A DNA stretch of 64,000 nt from Taxawa tesnikishii (nom. ined.) (lineage: Eukaryota > Ascomycota > Dothideomycetes > Dothideales), in NCBI GenBank assembly GCA_030247885.1, contig JAPDRO010000006.1, positions 248,001 to 312,000 on the forward strand, written 5' to 3'. The number at the start of each line of letters is the position of its first letter. Positions within the stretch are counted from its first letter, which is position 1. Of this stretch, positions 12,057 to 22,521 are shown piece after piece. The notes beneath the pieces were generated by a model. The model did not search any database. It worked only from the letters and a program-made list of their open reading frames with translations, and was not told the DNA's origin. Made by a program: the position numbers and the translations under genes.

Positions 12057-12775
12057 GGCAGAGGCCGTCTTCGCCAGATCATATGTGCGCAGAATGGAAG
12101 CTCGCCCGTAGGATTAGCAGAGCAGTCCCCATATACAATATGCGAAGGCCTGAACAGTTCAAGCAACCCAGTTTGAGCCGTTCAAGAGCGGTTATGTAGA
12201 GTAAGCTAGTTCTATTGTCTGCCACCGCTGCGCTTTCCGTCTGTACGGCTGCATCCGTGTGGTAGAGGACTGTATCAAAGAGCGTGCAAGAAACATGGTA
12301 CAAAACAGATACCACATACTCCACATAAAGATAATCGATCCTTTATGCGTGCCCCACCTTTCTGGATGCATGAACAGGGCGGAACGGGATTTGCAGTGGG
12401 CGGGAAGTGACGAAATTGGGGCACAACTCCAAAGCTGTTCTCATCCTGTTGTGTTGTCGTCTCGTGCTCTGCCTCTGCCTGCTCCATCGAAACTCGTCCA
12501 CCCACCACAACTCCACTCCGAGACGCACCCTACTCACTGTACACTCTGTCACGCAGTCTCTGTACTCCAGTGTAGCCCGTCTGAACAACGTCCGTACATC
12601 TCACCGCCCGCACGCACGAAATCCCAACGTTATCGTCCCGGAACATTCCCTAGCAGCCCAAACCGAGCTCCGGTTCAGTCTTGTCTCGTCCGAGAGGTCT
12701 ACCCCAGCCAGTACATATCTGAAAGACGCGAGAGAAGGAGCGCATTCACCACCATCTACACGCAAATCAGTCAAC
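12057..12775. other. intergenic, ERV14 promoter and long leader
   Basis: Separates MAP1 from the cornichon gene on the same strand. The last 350 bp are pyrimidine-rich (repeated CTC/CCA), typical of a fungal 5' leader. A long open frame crosses it into ERV14 exon 1 in the wrong frame and is not coding. Confidence 0.5.
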
Positions 12776-13420
12776 ATGTCCGGAGAAGCGTGGCTATACC
12801 TGATAGCCGTCCTCATCAATGCCGTCAACCTGTTCCTCCAAGTCTTTTTCACCATCATGTACAGCGATCTCGAATGGTACGATACCCCGGCTTCCCTGCG
12901 CGAACACAGAATCGCCCCCGCTCGACGGGACGCATATGGTGCGGTGTTCAAGACGAGCGACGATGCGCTGACGAGATACCACACAGTGATTACATAAACC
13001 CGATCGACCTCTGCAACCGCCTCAACACCTACATCGTTCCAGAAGCCGCTGTCCACGCGTTCCTGACATTCCTGTTCCTCATCAACGGATACTGGCTTGC
13101 CCTCATACTGAATCTGCCTCTTCTGGCCTGGAACGCAAAGAAGTAAAGTTTCCACCTCAAGCGGCCCGTATTCAGGCGTTGTAAGAGTGCATGGCTAACA
13201 CGAACAGGATCCTTGACAACCAGCACCTTCTGGATGCGACTGAGATCTTCCGCAAGCTGAACGTCCACAAGAAGGTACGTCCGCAATTTTGTATCGCTTG
13301 CGGTTGAGTATCTGACGACATTCGCAGGAATCCTTCATCAAGCTCGGCTTCCACCTCTTGATGTTCTTCTTCTACCTCTACAGCATGATTGTTGCCCTCA
13401 TCCGGGATGAGTCCCATTAA
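12776..13420 (+). CDS. ERV14: cornichon-family ER cargo receptor
   Basis: Four exons (12776-12876, 12987-13142, 13208-13274, 13328-13420) give 138 aa, the normal family length. Erv14 packs transmembrane cargo into COPII vesicles at the ER. The protein begins [18 protein letters not shown] and contains the cornichon signature [12 protein letters not shown] split by the first intron, [19 protein letters not shown], the cargo-binding region, and [19 protein letters not shown] before a last membrane helix ending [10 protein letters not shown]. Three hydrophobic segments are visible. All intron phases join cleanly, and the near-identity to the family leaves no doubt. Confidence 0.96.
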
Positions 13421-13942
13421 GCGATGCTCTGGAGAAGCAGGAAGCGCGAAACCCGTTGCGCAACGAAGTTCACGGATGGGAGAAGAACGGAGAAGGCGGA
13501 CGTTGATGATTGAAAGTGGCGCACATATGGGGCGAGCGATGGTACGAGACTTGAGGGCATGGCAATCTGTATGCCTGTACACGCGAGTGGCGCAAGCTAT
13601 CTTGCGATGAGTGACACGCCTAACGATGGGCGGATAGAGCGTTTTATTTCGAGATACCTCTTTATAGCATCATGAATGAACGCAACGAATGTAGATAGGA
13701 CTCTCTTTGCCATGCGTTCCGTTATTCTACTCTACCATTAGATCAGATTTCCACGTGAAGCTTGTCCCTCGCTTATCTATACAGCCAAGCCAAGACTTTC
13801 TTGCGAAAGTTGCACTTGCGCGCCTGCTTGCCTAGAACCCACCTATTGACTTGGAAAGATTCTTGTAGCTGTCTCGCGCAGCATAGTGATCAAGGGACTC
13901 TCCTAGCGACCGGACGACACTCAACTTGTACCACGGCTCACC
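13421..13942. other. intergenic, ERV14 3' end to PRP17 start
   Basis: About 520 bp between two genes on the same strand. No frame here continues into PRP17 with splice signals that would lengthen its short N-terminus convincingly. No TATA box seen. Confidence 0.45.
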
Positions 13943-15601
13943 ATGGCTTTAGCAAGGACGAGCACCAAAGGCAAGGTGCCTACAGGCTACGCAGATGAAA
14001 TCGTAATCAGCGAATCCTCGTTCCGCTCAGCGCACAGAGCGGTAGAATCGAGTTCGGAGCCGCCGTCTAAAAAGCGAAAACGAGAGAACAAGGGCGATTC
14101 GAGCGTTGTCTACGGCGCAGGCGCATACAAGGGACCATGGGCAGCATACGAAGAAGAAAGACCTGATGCAAGTTCTGGCAGCGAAGAGGAAGTAGAGGTG
14201 GAATATGAGGAGGACGAGATCGCACTACAACCGGCGGCGCCTACCAAGGCCGGAATGGCATATGAGGAGACTGGCGACGGTGCAGAGTCGACCGAGTTTC
14301 ACGGCTCGGCCCAATATGATTACCAGGGACGGACGTACATGCACGTACCGCAGGATCTGGATGTAGACCTGCGGGGAGGAGCTCCGGAGAAGTGCTACTA
14401 TCCCAAGAAAGTTATACACGCGTGGAGAGACCACAAGAGGGCGATCACCCAGATGCGCTTCTTCCCGGGTTCCGGTCATTTGCTGCTGTCGGCCTCAGCG
14501 GACAGCAAGGTCAAAATCTACGACGTTTATCACCAGCGGGAGCTCCTGCGCACATACTCCGGCCACACGAAGGCGGTGTCGGACGTGTGCTTCAACTTTG
14601 ACGGCACGCAATTCTTGACCGGCTCCTACGACAAGCAGATGAAGGTACTTCAACTCAACAGTCCCATACACGTGCGAGAAACCTGCTAACATATCCAAAA
14701 AGCTGTGGGATACCGAGACTGGAGCATGCATATCGAGGTTCAGCACGGGCGCTAATCCTCATGTCATTCGCTTCAACCCAATTCCCTCGGCCGCACACGA
14801 GTTCCTTGCGGGTATGAGCGATAAGAAGATTGTGCAATTCGACACACGTACGCCGGGTGCCTCTCCAGTACAAGAGTACGACCACCACCTTGGACCCGTG
14901 AACACGATTACATTTGTAAGAATCCAACAACTCTAAGCCTTATTGAGCCGTGCACTAACCTATCCGTTAGTGCGATTACAACAGGCGGTTCATCACAACC
15001 TCCGATGACAAGTCACTGCGTGCGTGGGAGTATGGCATTCCAGTCCCTATCAAATTCATCGCTGAGCCGTAAGAATCGCGCATCCTTTCCTTACATGCCT
15101 CACGCTAACCCTATCTAGATATATGTTCCCTATGGTCAGGAGTTCGCCGCACCCGAACGGGAAGTATGTGGCGTTCCAGTCGTCCGACAACCAGATCGTG
15201 GTGTACGCAAGCACGGAGCGGTTCAGACAGAACAGGAAGAAAGGTTTCCGTGGCCACAACAATGCGTATGTCCTTCCCCATCAGTGTAAATGCTCCGTCA
15301 TCCAGATGCTGACTCGTATTCCAGTGGCTACGCTATCGACGTGGCAATCAGTCCCGACGGTGGCATTGTCATGAGTGGTGATAGTGGCGGATACGTCTGC
15401 TTCTGGTGAGCGATCAACTTCACTTACCGCTCCGGTTTTGACAACGACACTCACTGTTTTAATAGGGACTGGAAGACGTGCAAGTTGTGGCACAAGATCG
15501 AGGCTAGCAAATCCGCCATCGTCAGCTGCCAGTGGCATCCTAAGGAAACGAGTAAGGTTGTTACTGGCGATCTGGATGGCGTAATCAAGTACTGGGACTG
15601 A
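13943..15601 (+). CDS. PRP17: pre-mRNA splicing factor Prp17/Cdc40, WD40 protein
   Basis: Six exons (13943-14644, 14703-14915, 14971-15068, 15119-15265, 15325-15405, 15466-15601) give 458 aa with no frame break. Prp17 acts in the second catalytic step of splicing. Recognisable parts are the [14 protein letters not shown] segment, a basic KKRKREN stretch followed by [15 protein letters not shown] (family-specific), an acidic run near residue 80, then seven WD repeats from [15 protein letters not shown] to the end at [11 protein letters not shown]. The N-terminus before the conserved region is only about 20 aa, roughly 80-100 aa shorter than I would expect for filamentous fungi, so an upstream exon may be missed. 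Confidence 0.92.
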
Positions 15602-16127
15602 TCCTGATGGGATGAGTTTCTCCTGCGTTCGATTCGGTCTTGTCGAACCAAGAATCAGATTCGACTATGTGACCACCTCAAGGACCGCAAGCAAAGTCAA
15701 AGCTCTGCGCCAAGGCAGCTATTGGTACTGTTATGTGATGTGTCCCTTCAAAGGGACTTCATAACCAGTCAAACTAAATGTAGACATCAGTCGCCGAACC
15801 TACACGCGAAGCGTACTGGAGACACGCACCTCAGCATCGCAGACTGGCGATATAAATATGAGTATCGACGCGTATCGGAAAGCTATAGCGACAGGATATC
15901 ATTAAATACCACGTGGCAGCAGGGAATATCTTTCCCGTAGTCAAAACCCAATCAAACACCTGGCATCCCTCCCCTTCGTCGGAAGGCAGGATGCGCAACG
16001 CCTCAATGCACCTCCCTGGTCGCTCCAAGAACATACACATGAAAGGATCCAGCATTACAGTCCCAGACAAAAAGATATAGAACATGAAACGCTCGGAGAG
16101 AAACAACAGAGTGAAACGACGACTCCC
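15602..16127. other. convergent intergenic space
   Basis: About 520 bp between the 3' ends of PRP17 (+) and the Cys-rich membrane protein (-). Contains AT-richer stretches near 15850 and 16060 suitable for 3'-end formation. No coding signal. Confidence 0.45.
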
Positions 16128-17207
16128 TCACGTCGCCAGAATGGCAACATCCGTCCCTTTTTCGTCGACAGGGCCGCCGCGCCCGTCTTCTTCGTCTCGT
16201 ACCCGACCCAGCAGTTGCCCGGCCGTCCGCCGCTCGTTTGGTACACGGCGAAGGTGCAGTTGTCGCCCTTGCCCCAGAAATTGTAGCCCGCGCAGACTTC
16301 GATGCAGTCGTTGAACGTGTACACGAACGCCTCTCCTAGGTATTCTGCCCCGCTGCTTGATGAGGAGACGGGTGAGGAGACGTCGCAGTGTTTGGTGAAG
16401 TTGAGACCGGAGGATGCAGAGACGGTCCCCGAGGCGCCATTGGCGTATGTAGAGGTGTAGAGGGTGTTGTTGGAGTCGGGACAATCGGTCAGGGGAGATG
16501 GTCGGCGTGGCAGCGGCGGGAGAGGAGGCGCTACTGGAAGGACCAGCGGAGGCGGAGGCAGAGGCAGAGGCAGAGGAGGTGGTGGTGGGTTGAGAGGCGG
16601 CGAGGGTCTGAGCAGCGCCTGTTGCGGTGGGAGTGGAGGATATTGTGGTGCTGCGAGCAATGGAGTCAGTCTCTCTCGATTGGGCAGGAAGGAGTGTACG
16701 AATGAGGAAGGAACATACCCCACAGACCCTGCCATGTCCATCCCACTCTCATCTTCGCGCATACTCTTCCCACCTACTGCACCACCAACCGCCGCACCGA
16801 CGATGATGAGGGCGAAGATCAGTGCGACGACCAGGAACGTTCGCACTTTCATCCCGAAAATGATGCGCGGTGGCCGGTTGTTCGGGTCGCGCGACGACAG
16901 CTTGCCGACATTGTACTGAGGTGGGTATTGATGCTGGCTGTGGACAACGGGGTATTTATCTGATGCGGTATACACGGTGTCGTCGTACTCCAGGCCATGG
17001 GCAGGTGCGACTTCCGGTGCGTTGTGGTACTGGTAAAGAGCGGAGAGACGCTGAGGGGACGACTGGATGGTATTCGGTCAGCAAATGCTGTACACTGTCG
17101 TACCGGCTGCAAGCTGGGAGCCATTGGACGACGTGGGGACAGGCAGCTTGGTGTTTTCTCGGCTGTCGTTGTTGCTGTTGCTTGCTTACCTCTGCAGAGT
17201 GGTCCAT
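16128..17207 (-). CDS. membrane-anchored protein with mucin-like linker and Cys-rich ectodomain
   Basis: Exons 17207-17190 (only 18 nt, MDHSAE), 17062-16719 and 16650-16128 give about 295 aa. Layout: a cytosolic part of about 65 aa with tyrosine-rich EVAPAHGLEYDDTVY, one membrane helix (RTFLVVALIFALIIVGAAV), a Ser/Thr/Ala linker typical of O-mannosylated stalks, and a domain with conserved Cys (DCPDSNNTLYTS, FNDCIEVCAGYN, GNCWVGYE) ending TDVAILAT. This design is common in filamentous ascomycetes and is WSC-like, but the function is unknown. Two frame steps occur: at the GGGG run 16492-16495 one base too many (or two too few), and near 16155-16162 one base short; they cancel. Codon use shows the linker is in the Ser/Thr frame. 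Confidence 0.7.
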
Positions 17208-19073
17208 TGCTCGGAAGCACGATGTTCGCGGGGAGATTTCAACGGCGATGAACGTCGTGAGCAGGAGCAGGGCGTGGAAACAAAGCGTAACAGTTGGATG
17301 GGCAGGATCAGAGTGTGCGCAACATGGACAACGGTATAACGGGCTCCGGGCCTGTGCCCAGGTGAGACGGTGGGGGACTTGTTCGCAATTCAGCTCGCGA
17401 TGCCCTGGCCTGTCAACCTATCCTGTCGTGGCTTGCTGGCTCTTCGTCTCTCGCTCACAGACTTGGCAACTGGCGTGCGCAAGGGAACATCGGACGAGTC
17501 GGGTACGCCTAGGCCGGGTACTTAGCGCCGCCCGCTCGAGGTGTGCATTGCGGCATCCCCGACGAGTCCATTCGATCTGTTTACTTGCTACGAGTTGTGT
17601 AAATTAGCATGCACCCTTTCCTGCAAGATTAACCTTATTGGCTGCAGTGCAGACGTTGGCTGGCGCCAGGAACGCAGATAAGGTAAGCGCTTGTCCATCG
17701 CTTCCGCGCATTTGGTGGCAAGAAGCGAGAAGATTACCCCAGTCTAGCCTGTTGAGGCCTTGATCACTGTTCCGGCTGCTTCGTACCTTGCATAGCCGTA
17801 CACCCCGCCGGATACGACTGGTCGCCCATCACCGACTTTGTTTGCACTGCTCGGGTCCCCATACCGTTGTCGTTTTGCCTGCCGAAGGTTGCCAATCATT
17901 AGAGTCGGCCGAGCTGCTGACTGCAAACACACGTCTGACCTTGGGCCTTGGCGGACACGAGAGCAACGACGATCCCCGAGTTCTCCGTCAAAGCGTGATG
18001 TTCGAGTCCTTCTCGATCGGAGACGTTCAGCTGCGATGGATTGCGACTAGTTATCGATACATAGCCGGCCGACCCCCTTGGCGCGAAACCATCATTTCCC
18101 GGCGTCCCCTTGCTCTCCCTCTGTCATTTAAGGGAAGAAAGATTTGTGTACCGCAAGCCACAATCTCCCAATCGTTTTACGGTCTGGTCTAGCGGCGTTG
18201 GGGACAAACAACTACACGACTAGGCACATGACTCGTCGCCAGTAGATGAGATCCCCTTCTTTTTTTCCCCTCCTATCCAAGCAGCCGAGTGGGCATTTGG
18301 CACGATCTGATGATCACTGAGGTCGTTTGAGGGATGTTCTGTCAAGCCACAGACGGCGGTGCGCGATGATGAAACCGTGCTTGTGACACGGAGCTGTCGC
18401 AGATGGCGTCCGAGGCGTCAAAGGGAGATTTCTCGTCTTCCCGGCTTCCCGTTTGTCTTCAAGACACCGCACCTCCCTCGACCGAGTCGTCAAACAGCCT
18501 GTCCGAGGGACATGGACGCTGTTGTCATAGTCTCGTTGTTGCTGCTTCACAACGTCCTCAGCGCGCGTTCACCCGCAAGCCACCACGTGCTCCACCCCGT
18601 ACGTGCTCGATCCCCTGAGACATCTCAGGTGTCGACTGTTGGAATGAGACACGTCGTCACGTCTTTGTCCTGTCGGGGAAATCTCACCGTGGCACCGTTA
18701 CAGACGGATCCGATGGTCAGCTCACTTGGCAACGGCTGTCTATATATGTGTAGTGCATCCGGCCTAGCCCTTTTTATGGCACTCGTTTGTTACCGCTGGG
18801 CATGTGTGGTATTTGGGTAAAGCGTTCCAAGAAGCGTAAGGCACGAATTCGTCCTCTTGGTTGCATGCCATCCAGGAAGGACGAAACCTGTCGTTGTGCA
18901 AGGGCACCGTTCGTCGGTTATGGGGACCCTGATGACAGCTGCTGGATCCCGGCTCTTGCGCACCTTTTATCTTGATCGTGAGAAACGACAATTGACCAAT
19001 CTATGCTATGCAATACACATCACCGGGAATCAGTGCCAACCAAATCTAACTGATAGCAACATCTCCCAACCAT
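17208..19073. other. intergenic, no supported gene
   Basis: About 1.9 kb between two minus-strand genes. Frames up to 153 codons exist but show no domain, splice partners or codon bias. A TATATATG element at 18741-18748 stands 30 bp before a 15-codon open frame and has no gene I can assign to it, so a short non-coding transcript is possible but unsupported. Confidence 0.45.
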
Positions 19074-20874
19074 CTACAGCTTCATCCCCAGCGCCTTGTG
19101 CACCCTCAAACTCTGCCGGATACTCAAATCCAACATGATCTCCTCACTTCCGCCAGGAATCGCATACGCCCTGACATCCCTATACAGCCTCTCGACCTTC
19201 GCTCCCTGCCCTCCCCTGCTATAACTCAGTCCACCAAAGATCTGGCTTGCCTCACGAGCACAGAACTCGAACGTCGTGGTCGCCTGCGCCTTCAGTCCCG
19301 CAATGGCGCCACCGAGCTTCAGCATCGCTTCCACTTCCGACATCTGTTGACATTGGTAGATGAGGTTCTCGAGCCAGGCGTAGGACGCCTCGACCTGACG
19401 GAACATGTGCGCGAGCTTGAGACGGATGACAGGGTGGTCGATGAGCTTCTTGCCGAAGGTCCTGCGCTTGTGGGCATACTTCATGGCTTCCTCGAGGCAG
19501 ACGCGGGAGAAGCGCAGGCATTGGATGATGATGCCGATGCGCTCGTGGCTGCAAGTTGTGCGTCAGCCTTCATTTTCTGATTTTGGCCGTTGGATGTCGG
19601 TGGCGGTCACTCACTTGAAGTTGGTCATGATGACCTTGAAGCCCTGGTTCTCCTTGCCGATCAGGTTCTCCACGGGCACCTTGACGTCCTCGAAGGTAAC
19701 GTACGTGGTGCCACTGCTCCAGACACCCTGGCAATCCATCTTCCTCGTCGAGACACCGCCGAAGCTGCGCTCGATGAGCAGAACGCTGACGCCGTTCATG
19801 CCCTCGCCACCTGTTCTGACGGCAGTGGTAAAGTAGTCCGACCAGATGCCGTTGGTGATCCACTTCTTCTCACCATTGACAATATAGTGCTTTCCGTCCT
19901 CGCTGAGCTTGGCCTCACACGTCAGATTGGCAACATCGGAGCCCGCATCGGGCTCAGTGATGGCGAGACAGATGCGCTTGTCACCGGCCAGAATGCCAGG
20001 CACGATCCTTTCCACCAACGCCTTCTTGCCGTGTTTGACCAGAGGAGGGCATCCGATTCCGAACCCTCCGATCAGGTTCCACACGAAGCCACCGCTGCCG
20101 GCACGGCTGATCTCGTCGGTCAGCAGCATCTCGTGAAACAGATCCCACTTCTCCGGCGGCACGCTCTTGACCGTGTTGTTGGTCAGGTGCTTGATGTCAG
20201 AGTAGTGCAGACCCATCAGACCAGCCAGGTAGCCTCGCTCTCCCATCTGCTTGTATATTGCGTCCGGCACCTTCTTTGCCTCGTCCCATTCGGTGATGTT
20301 GGGTATGATCTCGTCGTCCATCCATTGCCGCACTTCGGCGCGCAGATCGGCGTGGGTCTGGTTGAAGTAAGGAGAGTGGTACTGTGTGTTGTAGTCAGCG
20401 CGATGTTGTAGAGATGAGGTTGCATCAGATCCTTTACAGATTGGTACCAGTTGGGGTCACCGCCAGGAATCAGATCACCGAACTGATCCAGTGGCTCAGC
20501 CTCCTCCCTTGCAGCAGGACCTGGTTGTGGTGCAACCGTTCCTGGCTCCGCAGATGGCACCACAACCTCCTTCTCTTCCTTCTTCTCCGCCGGTGGAGGG
20601 GTGGCAGGTGGCGTGGGGGAGCAGCAGCTTTGGGCTTGGAGTCCAGCGAGCCAACCTGCAGCTGCTTTTGGTACTTCTTCAGAATGCTCTCATTGTGGTA
20701 TTTCCAGAACTGCTTGCTGGCGTCTTTGCCGGCAACGCGCTGCAGGATCTTCTTTCCGCCTGGGTGCTCCTCCTGGAACTTGGTCAGGTCGTAGACGTCC
20801 TCATCGATGATCACCCAGAGGTTGTCTGGCTTGTTATGCGATGAAACGTCGCTCTTGGAGTATGTTCCGGACAT
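19074..20874 (-). CDS. cytochrome b5-acyl-CoA dehydrogenase fusion
   Basis: Exons 20874-20438, 20381-19615 and 19548-19074 give 559 aa. Residues 1-80 are a cytochrome b5 domain with the heme His motif EEHPGGKKILQ and a second His in FWKYHNE. A Pro/Glu linker leads to an acyl-CoA dehydrogenase: ITEPDAGSDVANL and NGEKKWITNG (FAD and substrate loop), ENQGFKVIMTNF, RRTFGKKLIDHPVIR, and a C-terminal GGSEEIMLDL. Such fusions are known in fungi; the b5 part probably passes electrons, but the acyl substrate is unknown. In the linker, at the GGGGG run 20615-20619 (sense CCCCC), the frame is one base short: KPKAAAPP must join TPPATPPPAEKKEEK, the acidic Pro-rich frame leading into VVVPSAEPGT. Confidence 0.9.
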
Positions 20875-21637
20875 GGTGGAGATGGATCAGAAGACGAGAA
20901 GAGGTGCAATCGAAGGGTAACGAAGGAAGTTCGGGGGTATGGGACGACTATAAGAGCGACGGATGATCAAATGAAATCACCGAGGAAGCTTTCACATGTT
21001 AGCATTATTGCTACCCCGGCCGCAGCATGTGCTAAGAGCCGCACAGGAAAGGATCACGGGGGCAGCGGACGGTGATGCACACACCTTCGGAGGTACCTTC
21101 TGCTTACCCCTTTGTCCTCGTGATGATTGGATCAAAGGAAGAATCACGAGATGGGTGTGTTTGGAACGGCGAACGGTGTACGGTTACTTCAATACTGCAA
21201 TGGCAGCAACCGAGGATCTCGGCATCCAGGTTTGCAGCATGTGATGAATCGAATTGCTTACTCCTTGGGCTGGGCAAACCCCGCGTTGCTCATCGTGATA
21301 CTGACAGCAGCAGACCAGACGGTAACACAAGGCCTATACCACTAGCTGCTCGTCAACTGACTGTAATCTACGATGCTGTTGCACAAAGCACTTGGTCTTC
21401 CTATATAGCCATGTCCACCGTGTTGGTTAGTAGACTTCGCGGCTAAGCAAGCAACAACCATGACGATCTGGCAAAGCACCTTTACGTCAACAGTGAGAGG
21501 TAAGCGTACGCCATATCTTTTCTACGTTTTCACTCATTCTTCCTTCTTTTCGTCTTGTTCCTACCCGAAACAATCGAAAGATAATTCGAACCGTTGTCTT
21601 CTCGCAAACGATATACCACACACGGTGACCTCCAACA
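20875..21637. promoter_or_regulatory. divergent promoter region, b5-ACAD / cupin
   Basis: A 763-bp interval between divergent start codons. A TATATAG element at 21402-21408 lies 230 bp before the cupin start, and the last 150 bp are rich in TTC/TCT, a typical fungal leader. Nothing coding seen. Confidence 0.45.
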
Positions 21638-22078
21638 ATGTCATCCTCTCCCGGACCGGTTCACGTAACCCGGGGCGCCTCCCTCACTGCTAGCGGCGGC
21701 CAGACCTCCGGCATGATCCGGAAAAACGCAATCACCTCTCTCTCCTCCAAGATATGCGCGTCTGTCATGGTATGAGGTCTTCGGGAACTCCCTATGACTT
21801 GGAGACTGAACGATCCAGATCGCCAAGCCGCACACCAGCTCCGACGTACACCACCACGGCGAGCAGGACACCATCGTGTACGCTGCCAGCGGTCACGGCA
21901 CCGTGGTCAGCGATTCGGGGAGAACAGACAGGATCTGGGTCCTGGAGATTTCGCGCTGATACCGGCGTATAAGGAGCATCAAGAGGTCAACGACAGCGAT
22001 GAAGAGGTCGTGTGGATCATCACGAGAAGTGGAGGCGAGCCGATTGTTGAGAACCTGAAGGGTTGGAACCAGAGTTGA
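21638..22078 (+). CDS. small cupin-fold protein
   Basis: Two exons (21638-21769, 21819-22078) give about 130 aa. The single cupin barrel shows motif 1 in PHTSSDVHHHGEQDTIVYAA (the HHH...E metal-ligand cluster) and motif 2 in LGPGDFALIPAYKEHQEVN (P...H), ending ENLKGWNQS. The fold usually holds a divalent metal; small stand-alone cupins like this are often isomerases, dioxygenases or sugar-binding proteins, and nothing here decides between these. At the GGGG run 21917-21920 the frame is one base short; without a fifth G the protein stops after WVLEISR and loses motif 2. It is tail-to-tail with the sugar transporter. Confidence 0.8.
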
Positions 22079-22521
22079 GGTATGAGCATGGGATGGAAAC
22101 CACGAGAAAACGATGAAGGGTCGTGGAGGATGCTCGTTTGGCTGCCAATGTCGGAAGGGGAAAACACCCGTGTAATGTATACTCTTGTCGTTGATGTTAC
22201 GCGTTATCAGAAAAGCCTCAAATAAACACAAGCTCATACCAACGGTCAGAACAGGAAGATGAGATGTGGCCGAAACACCTGGATGCGAGCATCTTGGATT
22301 ACCACGGTGTGCGGACCGTTTCCGATTCTGGTCGAAAGACTCATCGACGGAGAACAGAAACAAGTCACGCACTCTGCTCACTAAGACAATGGTCGAACAC
22401 GCAAAAGGCTGCCTTGAGCGCTACGTAGATGTGTACATGAACGATTGTAAGAGCAGAAACCCGAGTAAACCAACCAGCATCCCAATCTTCATGTGTCCTA
22501 TCTTCCTTCCCCAACAGGTCT
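22079..22521. other. convergent intergenic space
   Basis: About 440 bp between the 3' ends of the cupin (+) and the sugar transporter (-). No coding signal; serves as 3' regions for both. Confidence 0.45.

Noticed and set aside
12259-13146. 295-codon plus frame
   Set aside because: It overlaps ERV14 and reads its exon 2 in frame only because the true intron happens to be open; the upstream part has no coding character.
19590-20411. 273-codon plus frame opposite the b5-acyl-CoA dehydrogenase
   Set aside because: Antisense shadow; the minus strand carries clear enzyme motifs over the same bases.
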